Origin: Ascaris suum
Taxonomy: Eukaryota; Nematoda; Chromadorea; Rhabditida; Ascarididae
NCBI GenBank assembly: GCA_013433145.1
Contig: CM024182.1
Coordinates: forward strand, 3,210,501 to 3,274,500
Length of the DNA: 64,000 bases
Direction: 5' to 3'
The notes under the pieces are model-generated. The model saw only the letters and a list, made by a program, of their open reading frames with translations, was not told where the DNA came from and did no database searches. Positions 53,801 through 63,915 of this stretch are shown here, piece after piece (within the stretch, counting starts at the first letter, position 1; the number at the start of each line of letters is the position of its first letter). Made by a program: the position numbers and the translations under genes.

Positions 53801-55247
53801 GTTATTGGGGTTTGGTATGTTGCCGAATTATTTGGTTGAAATGAAACAGTTTCATAAAGTGTTTCGGCATTTGCATATCGATATAAATAATTTTGGTCTT
53901 ATTTTTTCACCGCTCACATTTATAATTAGTACTAGCAGTGCCAGCGGGTATACCTCTATAAGTGGGTTGCCGTCGAAAGTCACATGGTTTACTTTGTATT
54001 TACTTTCGAAACCAGAAAATTGCTTACCTTGCACTCGCCAACGAAAATTAGGTGGTTTACCTTATAATTACCTTCGAATTTGATAAGTTTGCTGGCAGAT
54101 TATTAGCGAATAAAATTCCTGTTGCAAATGTAAATTTGATATGAGAATGGAGCAGATAAGCTATTTATATACCATCCTGCTAAATAAGTGCTCTTCTCGA
54201 ATGCCTCTTGCTTCCATTTCAAACTTTTAGACGAGAAAGAAACTCACTTTCTGTATGACTGAAACAAATGGCCTGTCTTTCAACAGAAAGATGGCTTACT
54301 GTTGCTGTGTCCTATCGAAATTATTAGAGTAAAAGTAGAGTCCATCTCAGTGAGATCACTAGGTAACCTCAACATTTCCATAAGTCCGGGTACAGTCGTT
54401 CTCGACTTCATCTTCTGATTTCATTGCGTTTTTTTCTTTGCAAATCCTGTCGGTAATTGAAATCGAATTTGAGTACTTAGGTTTTCTAGGTTGGACCAAG
54501 GAGACATATATAAAGTGGAATTGTGTTTGTGAATGGATTATTCTTATGCGTTTTCAGCGGCCAATATTTTTCTTGGGCAGAAGGACGTGCTGAAATTGGG
54601 TGACTTTGGGAGTTCAGTTCGTCTGCGCGGTGGCACTACAGCTTGCGGTGAGGTGGCCGAGTGGGTTGGTACCCCGGCCTATATGGCACCTGAAGTACAA
54701 ACCCTCGGTGGTAAGGTGGACATGGGCGGTAAGGAGGAGTTGATTGGATATGGACGTGCAGCGGATGTTTGGAGTGTCGGTTGCGTTGTTCTCGAAATGT
54801 GCACTGGAAAGGTAAGCTGTTCGTGAGAAGTGTTTCTTAGATGGTTTCTTTATGGCTTGATAGCTGCCAATGCTATTTTTATTTATCGTCATAACCCGAA
54901 ATTTATTCATTTGACATCGATGTTTCCTCTTGAGTGGTTAAGCGTTATGTATTAGTGCTTTTTAGGTTGCTTTATTTTCTATTACACGGTCTGTCTATCA
55001 GAAGTGTTTGTTTACTTATTTGCAGCCACCATGGCATGAATGCGAGGCAGTTGTACAAATCGTATTCCGGGTGGGCAGTGGTATGCGACCAACAATTCCG
55101 CAACGAGTTCAGGCAGATACCGCATGCTATTCGTTCCTCGATATGTGCTTCCAGACAGATCCAAGGAAACGTGCTACTGCCGAGCAATTAAGACAGCACC
55201 CATTCGCTAATATTAAGGTCACTTCTGCAAAAAACCTAAATCGATGA
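30241..55247 (+). CDS. mtk-1: MAP3K4/MTK1-type mitogen-activated protein kinase kinase kinase, about 1462 aa, 29 exons
   Basis: Exons: 30241-30308, 31502-31646, 31935-31980, 33496-33593, 34708-34959, 35475-35557, 36275-36455, 37149-37325, 38361-38537, 39271-39393, 40238-40408, 40658-40717, 41987-42169, 42618-42764, 43435-43604, 44156-44296, 44598-44790, 46448-46587, 47044-47167, 47663-47827, 48584-48739, 49554-49769, 50811-50868, 51231-51403, 52103-52220, 52991-53175, 53623-53785, 54558-54811, 55026-55247 (4389 nt; phase holds at every junction). MAP3K4 relays stress signals (GADD45 in mammals) to MKK3/6 and MKK4, then p38 and JNK. Collinear family blocks are visible: [122 protein letters not shown], then the kinase domain. 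Length is close to human MAP3K4 (about 1600). The first four exons are poorly conserved and rest on phase and splice sites. Confidence 0.92.
31502..33593 (+). other. Uncertain N-terminal exons of the MAP3K4-like gene
   Basis: Three short exons (31502-31646, 31935-31980, 33496-33593), with the ATG exon at 30241-30308, join in phase to the well-supported exon at 34708. They encode a basic patch ([16 protein letters not shown]) and a Ser/Arg-rich stretch ([11 protein letters not shown]), which fits the low-complexity, poorly conserved N-terminus of this family. No homology independently supports them, and the true start could be the ATG at 31512 or elsewhere. Confidence 0.45.
35047..35331 (-). 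repeat. Open frame inside a MAP3K4 intron, probably repeat-derived
   Basis: A 94-codon minus-strand frame, relatively rich in Cys, Ala and Thr (motifs [40 protein letters not shown]), inside the intron between exons 34708-34959 and 35475-35557. It is GC-richer than the surrounding intron, has no splice partner on that strand and ends without a recognisable domain. The likeliest reading is a fragment of an interspersed repeat inserted in the intron. Confidence 0.35.
35802..35859. repeat. (TA)n microsatellite, about 29 units, intronic
   Basis: About 58 bp of uninterrupted TA in the MAP3K4 intron between exons ending at 35557 and starting at 36275. Confidence 0.95.
39721..39790 (-). repeat. tRNA-derived SINE-like or tRNA pseudogene relic
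   Basis: Read on the minus strand, the segment begins with a GTAGCTTAACCATTTAG stretch resembling a tRNA A box and ends with GGTGGTTCGAATCCCGTC, an essentially perfect RNA polymerase III B box. Spacing between boxes is about 40 nt, as in a tRNA. The D-arm and anticodon stem do not pair well, so it is not a working tRNA by eye. It sits in the MAP3K4 intron between exons 39271-39393 and 40238-40408, antisense to the gene. Confidence 0.55.
42246..42297. repeat. Intronic hairpin, 17 paired bases
   Basis: GTGCTG plus TTCTCTGATCG (42246-42263) pairs with CGATCAGAGAA (42276-42286) and CAGCAC (42292-42297), with a 12-nt loop and a small asymmetric internal loop (1 versus 5 nt). It lies in the MAP3K4 intron between 42169 and 42618. 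Confidence 0.85.
43261..43273. repeat. Poly-G tract, 13 G, intronic
   Basis: Thirteen consecutive G in the MAP3K4 intron upstream of the exon at 43435. Confidence 0.95.
45187..45197. repeat. Poly-C tract, 11 C, intronic
   Basis: Eleven consecutive C in the long MAP3K4 intron 44791-46447. The rest of that 1.6-kb intron shows no supported gene. Confidence 0.95.
50572..50583. repeat. Poly-G tract, 12 G, intronic
   Basis: Twelve consecutive G in the MAP3K4 intron upstream of the exon at 50811. Confidence 0.95.
52991..55223 (+). other. Ser/Thr kinase domain of the MAP3K4-like protein
   Basis: Spread over the last four exons, about residues 1189-1455. Glycine loop GSGKFGTVY (1189-1197), ATP-anchoring lysine in LMAMKQI (K1211), helix C region [20 protein letters not shown], hinge [11 protein letters not shown], catalytic loop HRDIKPAN (D1302, N1307), DFG (1320-1322), APE (1348-1350), DVWSVGCVV, and a subdomain XI arginine in [11 protein letters not shown]. 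All catalytic residues are present, so an active kinase is expected. The loop between APE and GRAADVW is about nine residues longer than in human MAP3K4, as I recall that sequence. Confidence 0.95.
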
Positions 55248-58200
55248 TAACACTTGTCACAAGTCGAGTATTAATCTCATTGATCTGCGAGAATTTACCC
55301 GTGATCAACATGGTTAAGATATAAATAGACAATTTGTCCATTGTGGCGAATTATCATTTTTCTTCTCATGTGTAAGTTTCGAGCTTAGAAGGTCCCTGAA
55401 ACAGGAGGATATTAATCGGGACGGATGGCTGAATGTGATTTTGCAATTTTCAAAGTGTAACGCATATTTAAGAGAATTGCAGTTTAAAACGTGTTTATTG
55501 GACGGTACTTTCATTCTTCTTTGTTTCTGACAATTTATTAGTGTGCATTGCAGCTTCGATTGATGAAAAAGTAGTAGGGGCTGTATTTGAAAATATTATA
55601 ATATGAATTGCAATTTCAAAGATGGGCGTATGTTCAAAGCAAGGGGAATGTAAAGGTACAGGTAGCGGGATATGACATATTAGAGCTCTAATGAGTAACT
55701 CTAGTATACATTTTATCCGCCCGTTTCAGGATGAGATGCGTGATTTGCAATCCAGAAAAGAGAGGTTTTGGGAGGTTGCTATGTTTCATGTATTTTGCAG
55801 GTTGGTGAGAGCGTCGATTCGAGAAACAACAATTTCTACTAACGCGAATTATTGAACCTCGCCCCCTTTCCTGCACATTTGCTCTGTTTCTATGAGTGCG
55901 TCCCATCTGCGGTGATGAAGCAGGATGCTGCTGCTGTGGATCCGAATTCAAAGCAAACGAGGCGACGGGACTGTGGAAGTACATACACTGCTTGACTGTT
56001 TTTTCTTCAAGGATCTCTCGGCATGAAATGCTTGGAATTCGGCGTGCGGGTGCTTTTGATAGCAACATAGAATAAGCTCAGATTTTTTCCAACGTAGAAG
56101 AAACTCAGATTTTCTCATGCTAATGCTTTCATTACTTACGGGTTATTGAAAGAGAGGGAGAGAGGAGAAGGCAAGGAATTATGACTAATGCATCATCTCT
56201 TACTACGGTCTTCATGAATGTCGCTGGCTCATGATGCATATTTTCTTCAGCATTGTTTCATAAATATAGTGAAATTAAAATATCTCTATCTTATCAAAAA
56301 TTAATTTCCTTTCTCATTCGGCCTGTCTTTTGTTTCGTTCCATTTGAATTTAAAGAAATAGAAATTCCCATCTTTAATGATCTAACTCTATTTAGTTTCA
56401 GACAATATTGTGATTACGAAACAAGTTTATAGCAGTGAGCTGTTTTTGTGCGTTGAATGATGCTTGATCGAGCAATGATGGTTATAGTAGAGGGCAGCGT
56501 TTGTTTATATATACCAAAGCTTTTCATATTACATCTGCAGAGGTTTGCATTCATAAGTGCTGTGGTTCGTCCTCTGTGATAACATTTATATCTATCACTC
56601 TTTTTCGGTTTTTTAATCATTGTCTGCGAGGGGGGAAGGGAGGGGAAGGTGCGAGGAGCGATGCTGCTTTGAAAAGCTTCCTTCCTTCCTTTTGCTGTTT
56701 TCTTCATTGTAATGTTTTTGACGGGTAGAAATTTTTGTAGAAACTTTTTTGCATGCATCAGTACTTTTGACATCGCATCATCTGAAATATGGTAATTGAA
56801 TTGCGATATTTTCAGCTGCCTATAGAATTCACTTGATCCGATCGTTTCTTTTGTCTCATTTTTGTTTTTTCTCTGTGACCAAGACATCAGTCGGTCGGAT
56901 CTGGATATAGATGCAATGACTCGAAGCCGTAATTTCCCAATAACAGTCCGGTATTAGAGCTTTAATTTCCATTGGAGAGAGGCATTCAAATGAAGTTTTG
57001 TGTTTAAAGTTTGCTTGCTCATGAGGGAAGTCGTCGCATGATGTTTTGTCATTTGGGAAAGAAATTGTTGTCTCTACATTCTTGCCAGTTTTATTGTGGT
57101 ATCTGTTCCGTTTATGGTGTTTGCGACTTTTTTTGTTTCCACTCTCCATCTTTCATGTATTTTATTTGGATTTACTTATTAGTAGAGGAAAATAATAAGC
57201 TCAAATATGGAGTCATAACTATGGTATTCAACAAGTGAAGTAGAGGAATAAGCTCAGTTATGGTATTCAATGGTATTCCTCTATTAATAGAGATTTAGTA
57301 AAGGAATAGTTACGGAATTAGCAAGATAAATTCAACAGGTGATGTCTATGAGCTCATTTCGCCTGGATATTATTGCGGAGCGGTCGGTCACTTATTTCGC
57401 CTATTTCGTTTATTGCTTATTGTCTCGTACAAAGTCGTTGCGTGCTGTACAACAAAGTCGTCCAGCGCTGTGCAACATAATCTCTTGTCACGCTGTCATA
57501 TTATCTGTATTATTTTGTGCCTCTTCTTGAGCTATATACAAGTGTATATTTCTTGTAATTATTTTCGTAAAATTTCGTCCTTTGAAATAAAATAAAACGA
57601 GCTATTTCTGATAGGTTGTTTATTAAAGTCATTACTGTAGATCAACGCTATGCTCTCATATGGGCTACTGCATTGTATGAAAGTTGTTCTTCATTGTTGT
57701 TTAGCTTCATAGTATTATGCTGTTAGTGTTGTGGGAATCATTTTTATTCATTTATTCATTTATATATTTCCATAGTATTTGGAGACCGGGAAGTCTATGT
57801 AGTGTGAGGTTGTCGATAGGGCTGGAAGTGTCATTTGCGCTATTGGGATATCTCTTTCAGAATGCGTGTGTTTGGCTAATGTAGCCTCTCTCCTCCCCAT
57901 TGCTTTGTGCTTGCAGCGTTATTACATTTAAAAATGGCATAAGTATATCTCCCTTTGCTTAAAAATTCACTCTGGCCCGTAATATTTCGAACTCGAAACT
58001 TCATTGGTATCCCATATCGCAGCAGGGAGGCATGGCAACTGCCAAAACTCGTAGAATCTCGTATCCCAGCAATGGGTTATTGCAATTGGAAAAAATCGTC
58101 GAGTCCCATATCCTAGTAACGAGACGTTGCAATTGCACAAATCATATGTGGGCACACTTCCCCGAAAAAGCGAGGCTGAGTAACGAAAACGAAACGAGTA

Positions 58201-58931
58201 GTGCAGCGTTGCAAAGGAAAGTGCTTACATGCTCGCATTTCGATTTCTTTATGTGTTCCAAAGAAGAGAAACTTTTGAATTCGCTTTTCCGGAAAAAATG
58301 CGCAAGTTGCACGTTCTTCTCTTGTAGTTTTGGCAGGTTGTGTTGTAAAAGAACGTGATGACGATGCCATGCATGCGCGTATGCGTGTATGTCTGTTTGG
58401 CCATGTCTATTCGGCGGTTCCAACTCGGCAACGATCGAAATCGGACATGCGGAATTAGGTACACATAATGTATAAAATAGGTGTTCTATATTGCGCCTGA
58501 CTATACAGTGTGGAATAATTTACTGACTCATATAGCATGTTCTATACCGGCTCATCAATTTTGGAGAGGGATGTAGACATTGAATGGTTTTGGAAGTGCA
58601 TGCATTTTACGTCTATCGATTTTTCATTTCAAGCATTCTGGCCAAAGAAAGGTGAATTTCTTGCAAAAGTTGTGTTCGGGTGGTCGCTGCAGTTAACGTT
58701 TCGTTGAAATTAGTTAGTTGGATAAGCGAGAAGCAAAAGCATATGTCATTCTGCATTCTGCGATATGTTTCTTCACGTGTCTTCAGTAATGGATTACTTA
58801 TTTTTCTATCATATCTCGTTTTTTTCCACGATTTCCTATTTGTCACCCCTCCATTTAGTGATTCTAGGGCATACATTTATCCGGATCGATGAGTATAGGT
58901 GAGTGATGTAGTGCTGAGTGTTTTAAGGTCG
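55248..58931. other. Intergenic between MAP3K4-like and WDR91-like genes
   Basis: Holds the 3' flank of the kinase gene and the 5' flank of the next. I see no canonical AATAAA close to the kinase stop. Minus-strand frames at 55688-56068 and 56414-56887 lack domains and splice partners. Contains the inverted repeat TAGAGGAATA/TATTCCTCTA at 57241-57283 and the tandem repeat at 57992-58141. Confidence 0.5.
57992..58141. repeat. Degenerate tandem repeat, three copies of about 46-56 bp
   Basis: Three consecutive units starting at 57992, 58048 and 58096 share the order CTCG..., TATCCCA..., GCAA(C/T)TG..., AAAA. Copies 2 and 3 are closest. It is an old minisatellite-like array; minus-strand translation shows the same periodicity (GYGT, CWDT, IWDT). 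Confidence 0.6.
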
Positions 58932-60961
58932 ATGACAGATGTGATCGGGCTGGTGGACTCGTTAGTGAAGGACTATCTGTCGTTCCGAGGATTCAACGCA
59001 ACGCTGGCCAGCTTTGAGGCGGAGACGCGTCACGAACGCGATTGCAAATTCAGCGTCTCGCGGGTCGTCGGCGAACTGTTCAGCGCAATTGAAAACCATG
59101 ATATTGATCGTCTGCACTCATTGTGGTCATACTTCAATGTTAAAGTGTTCAGGTGAAGGTTGTTCTATTTTTAGCCTTTTAAGTGGTCATTTGGTTTCGC
59201 TAGCAAGTAGGCGGCTACCTTTCTTCCCTATGATCCTCGGAGGAACGCTGATAAGCTAGTGTTAGATTGTTTTATCGCTGGGTTGCTTATTGTCCTGCAG
59301 CATGCATATATTGAGGAAGAAGAGTTTTGCAACGATGACCAACCGTTACAGCTTGAATCACGAAGCGCGGTCTAATGGCCATCTCATTTCCCAGTCCGTT
59401 CTATCTGATATGGAAATGATCACAACACCCCTCCCCCCTTCCCCTCTGCTCATTCTTCCGGAGGTCTACACGATCTTTGAATCATACATATAGGTGGAAT
59501 TTACCCAGTGGAAGATTGAACTACGTCGTGGAGATCGTCACTTCATTCAGAATAAGCTTATAAAATCCTCCTATTGCAAATGCAATTCAGCAATGCTATA
59601 ATGAGTACTGCCGACCCGCGCTTTTTAAAACGAGCAGCACTATTACATACTAGAATGTCGCAGATTTTTAGCTGCAGTAAAATCGCGCTCACGTCCTTCT
59701 GCTCTGCTGGTGTTGTCTTATATAAAGAATTTTAGAAAATACATCTTCCATTAAGTACATGCATCCAGTGGTTATGGTCTTAAGGTCTTCAGGACCCTCT
59801 AATAGATCTAATGTGGGTAAAGGTCGTTCGATGCAACTTCAGCTGCCTGTCGGATGAGCAGAGTGCGATGGCAAGTAAGCTGGAGAACGATGTGTATCGC
59901 CTATATGTGATCACCTGTGTGCAACAGAAGCAACGCTCGAAGTGCGTGGAATTCTTTGAGCACATGTGTGAGCATCTCAGGAACAATCCTGAGTGGAGCG
60001 ATTGGTTCGCATTGCCGTATGTGATTGATCCGAGGAATAGTCAGCCCTTCAAGGTGTATTTCACTCGATATTGGCAGCATTGCTTGGTGGTGAGTTAGTC
60101 TGATATCTGATTTGTTCAACCAAGATGAGCGTTTTGCGAAACGATTCGAATAAATTGATCACTGCGACGCTTTCGTGCATATCCTATTATCCAACTGCTA
60201 AATAGCACCCCATTTTCGGAAGCATGGCAAAAACGTGTGGCAGAGCGACGATGCATTTTATTTTAATTTCTTCTCTCTTTTTTTTTTCAAACAGCAAAAT
60301 GAATGTTGATTGCCGAGAAATTTAATAAGGAGCGCGGAAGAGAGGAACAGGCAAGGGGGGCGTAATGTGTTTGATTAAAACCTACCGTGCTCTCAACTGT
60401 GGGCATAATATAAGAAGCATCGGATTTCTCAAGTCGACATCAACGAACTGAGACGGTTATATGGTCATCAACTCATGCGGCCCGATATTTATGACTCGTA
60501 CGGGACTTTCAAGTTGTGGTATTTACGAGCCATACATCAGAAGCGAAAAATAAAATCCGTTTTTGAATCAGGATGAGTGCACTGCTGCATACAAATCTTT
60601 AAAAATTTCTCCGAGAACTTGCAATCGTTCGAGACAGGGAATTCCCTCTCCTCTCGCCCCATCACTTGCTTGCTTACTTGTGATACAAAAATGTTTTCAG
60701 GTGTCTTTAAATAATTTTCTGGCGATAGCGTTTGATCGTTTGGAAGTGCCTCTGTTGGTGCGATGCGTAAATGAGGTATTGAAAGGGAGTGGTGAATTGA
60801 GCGATGCCGAGTTGAATAGACGCTCGCAACCAGTATCAATAAGTGAAGATCTCATGGACGATTTCGCGATAATCGCACAAGGACCTGCCAAGAGAAATAC
60901 ATCGAAATCATCGTTGCGTAATTTGCTCAAAAATTTTACAAGCAAAAAGGAGAAGGATTGA
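58932..60961 (+). CDS. WDR91: WDR91-like N-terminal protein without WD40 repeats, 242 aa, three exons
   Basis: Exons 58932-59152, 59843-60089 and 60701-60961 join in phase (729 nt) and end at TGA. WDR91 (SORF-2 in C. elegans) works with WDR81 on endosomes to restrain PI3-kinase activity and support Rab7 conversion. Matching blocks: LVDSLVKDYLSFRGFNATL (7-25), a LisH-like start; LHSLWSYFNVKVF; DVYRLYVITCVQQKQ; EFFEH; PEWSDWFALPYV (123-134); FTRYWQHCLVVSLNNFLAIA (about 145-165). After this the human protein continues through a coiled coil into seven WD40 repeats, about 750 residues in total. Here the frame instead runs through a Ser-rich, basic tail (RNTSKSSLRNLLKNF) to a stop. Either the gene is a truncated paralogue, or alternative donors in exon 3 (GTAAAT at 60768 or GTATTG at 60777) lead to exons farther right. 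Confidence 0.8.
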
Positions 60962-61341
60962 TGGTCGCTGCTGTGACGATATCAAACAAACTGTTAAATG
61001 CCGTCTTTAACATTCCCGTCATTTTGTTGCTTAACTTATTTAATTCACAAGAAAATCTTATTAATATCTATCGCCGTATGCAATCTATATCTATTCAGTT
61101 CGATCCATATTATCCGGTTTTTGTGTTGCGTTATGCACGGATGGCCGAGTGGTCTGGTTGTATTACACGAGCATCGGGCTTCTCGTTTCATATGCGGCAT
61201 ATATTTCACGTCCGTATTTTAACGGTGGTGAGTTTTCTAGCTACAGTACTGTTTGGAAAATTCGCCATGAGGTTGGGACAGAAAAAAGAAGATTCGTGGA
61301 GAACAAAGATTTCAAAGTGTTCGTAAAAGATTTATTTATAG
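60962..61341. other. Non-coding stretch with tRNA-like relic
   Basis: No supported exon. Contains the degenerate tRNA-like segment at 61135-61216. Confidence 0.4.
61135..61216 (+). repeat. Degenerate tRNA(Leu/Ser)-like relic
   Basis: GGATGGCCGAGTGGTCT is a near-perfect A-box/D-arm sequence of a type II tRNA. ACGGA near the start could pair with TCCGT at 61210-61214 as an acceptor stem. No good B box follows, so it is a relic or chance. Confidence 0.3.
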
Positions 61342-61536
61342 GCGCCCACGCTAATTGTTGCATTTGCAAAGCGCACTATGATACGTAATGTGTGCATGTG
61401 TTTGTCGCCCGATAATCTCACCTCAGGAACTACTAATGGTAAAGTCGTGGATTTGGCGGGTACAGTAGCTTCCGTTATAGCGGATACTTTTAAATTGGTT
61501 CAGCAACTTCGAAGGAAGTTATCGGCACATAAATGA
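61342..61536 (+). CDS. Possible extra exon, 64 codons plus stop, unidentified
   Basis: After a TTTATAG acceptor a frame runs from 61342 to a TGA at 61534-61536. Motifs are LIVAFAKRTMIRN, CLSPDNLTSGTTNGKV and KLVQQLRRKLSAHK, the last being a short amphipathic helix. A phase-0 join to alternative donors in the preceding WDR91-like exon (60768 or 60777) is possible and would give a different C-terminus. There is no homology I recognise; it may be chance. Confidence 0.25.
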   Translation, partial: APTLIVAFAKRTMIRNVCMCLSPDNLTSGTTNGKVVDLAGTVASVIADTFKLVQQLRRKLSAHK

Positions 61537-63915
61537 GGCTGTCGACGCTCAAATGCGCCAAAAACTTTGCGTGCTTTTTGCACCCGATCGGATCGCATTT
61601 TACGACCAATTGACATGAAAAAAAAACGAGTCGTTTGTAGATTTATTCGAGCAGTGGTGTCATTACTGCATGAATGATTGTTGCTTACGTTGTATTACCT
61701 GTTGATACTTCACAATAATCGTTGGCTCGAAAAGCGACCTTGGAAAAAACGAATATATCAATTCCTTCGGCTCACTTATCCAGTTGTTGGCCGATGGCTA
61801 AAGATTTTTATTGAATGCCATCACAGCGCTGACTGATGTTTTTCTTTCGCATACGAATGATGTGGAATGAAAAAATGCCGCCGAATTTGTTGTAACAATT
61901 TAAGAAGATGCCCATCTAGTCGATGTTTTCTGTGCTATTTCTTTCACAAGCAAAATTCCTCAAACTTCTGACGAATTTTCCCAAGTACATAAATCCATCT
62001 TAAATTGAAATTGAAGAGGACCGATTTTTATTCCGGGTAGGAGACTTCAGAAGGAAATGAACGGAGGAAGATGGGGAGGAAATTGCAGATTACACTGATT
62101 GCTTTTCTCTGAGTTGAACTGCGCATAGCTTCATATTCCTGAGGAGATAAGATAAATGGCAGAAATTGGGATTAAATCAAGTGAAACCGAAGGAAATCTT
62201 GCTTGTTTCTTTTTTTCGACTTTTCTTGTCTCGTAAATTCCACTCATTTTTATTGGATTTTCCAAGATCTTTTAATAATTATCTTCCTTGTTGCATGTTT
62301 GAAATTGCTTAAAAGGACATCGATGATTCGAGATTATAAATTTGAATTTGTTATTTTAATTTGCATTTTTATTTGTCTTATATTTTTAATCGTTTTTATT
62401 GAGTGGAAGCAATGATATTTGCTGGATGATCACTGACCATATCGTGGACATTAGCCTCGCCGCTCCTTTCATGAGGTTATTATTGCACTAGTATAAACAT
62501 CTCATGAGCGGAGTAGGAAACTTGCCTAAGTAAGTGCTTTTACTTCAGTTTGTTTCATTCCGTTATGCCAAAACTTAGCGTCTATTTTTTTCATCTGTTT
62601 TTTTTTTTGTTGAAAATTTTGCTGTTTTCGTTTTTTTTTTCTTTCAAAACCTGCAATTTCATATATTTTCTTCCTTGTCATTCGAAAGATTATGTGAAAC
62701 TGCGTATTGAGGGAAAGTGATTCTCGAGAAGACTGTTCTAGAAATTTGGCTGATATTTAAAAGGAGATGGTGTTGACATATGTCTTGCATTACGGATGTA
62801 CTAAACTATCTTTTATATTACTATATTTTCCTGACTTAAATAGTTTTCTGTTCAATATGTTTTGCTCAGATTACGCCCTCTTCAGATAGTGCATCATGTT
62901 TATAGCAATTTCTAGGAAGTGGTGAGTTTTGCTTACCGCTGTTTTTGAGCCTTTCGAATGTTTCCTAATAATGTTCCCGTTTTTGAATCGAAGGATACCC
63001 GAAGTGTATTGGCTACGCGACCATTGCACCTCCGATCACCCATCTAAGCGATGCGCGCAAATTATGATAACAGGAAGTTGTTGAGATATTAGGTGACCTT
63101 GAGAAGGTTTAGTGTAATATCGAAAGTTTGCTTAAGCCTCAGTTCATAAATAAGCTGAAATTTCAACTTGGTGGTTATTTGAGGCGCAATTATCGACGCG
63201 TCGAAATGTGAGGTGTAGAGGTGATTTTCGGACTCCTCTTTGACAGCGGTAAGAGGCGGCTACTTCGAAGAGGTTTGGAGAGAAGAATTTTACTTTTAAA
63301 GACTGGATGTATTTTATTTTGTAAGTTATAAGTTCCTATGTTTAGTTTCACGGTTGTGTCGCTTTTCGCACGTAATATAAGTGGTAGTTGTGTTATTCGA
63401 TTTCTGCTATTGTTCAGTGCTCGAATGCTTCTCCATCTATCTTTATTCACTTATTTATTGGTACGAACCTATTCATTATTGGCTGTCCCAATGTGTTTTT
63501 AATTATGTAATATTTTCTGATAGTCGTGTTTGCTTGAGCATAGTCCACCTCCCCTACCTCATAGCCGTCTGCCTGCCTTCATGCATCCTCTCCTCCTTTC
63601 TCGTCCCTCTTTTTCTTTTTTAATATAGTCTTGTTTTTCAAATTCTTCGGAGATAGATGGTATGATATCGCTTAGAATGCTTTACGAAATTCTGTTCGCA
63701 ATTCAAAGACTAAACAATGTATCCTCCACCTCCTCTCGGCCTTTCCTCCCTTCCAAGTGGAAATCCCCACTTGAAGCAATCGGCAGAGGACAAATACTGA
63801 GGCTTGCATTCAAGCAGATGCGGTGTTACAAGTGATCTGTAATAAATGGTGCGTTTTGCGTTTAAGTGTTGTGCGTCGTATGTTTCTGCGCTGTTCCTTA
63901 ACAATAAACTTTTAG
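61537..63915. other. Mostly non-coding, nothing recognised
   Basis: AT-rich with several T runs (62600-62640). Frames at 62203-62415 and 63381-63623 are hydrophobic because of T-richness and lack splice support. No exon is defended here. Confidence 0.5.

Noticed and set aside
30241..60961. Operon linking the kinase and WDR91-like genes
   Set aside because: The genes are on the same strand but 3.7 kb apart, with no U-rich/outron-type trans-splice signal at operon spacing of roughly 100 bp.
61135..61216. Functional tRNA gene
   Set aside because: Only the A box is good; there is no B box and no foldable cloverleaf by eye.
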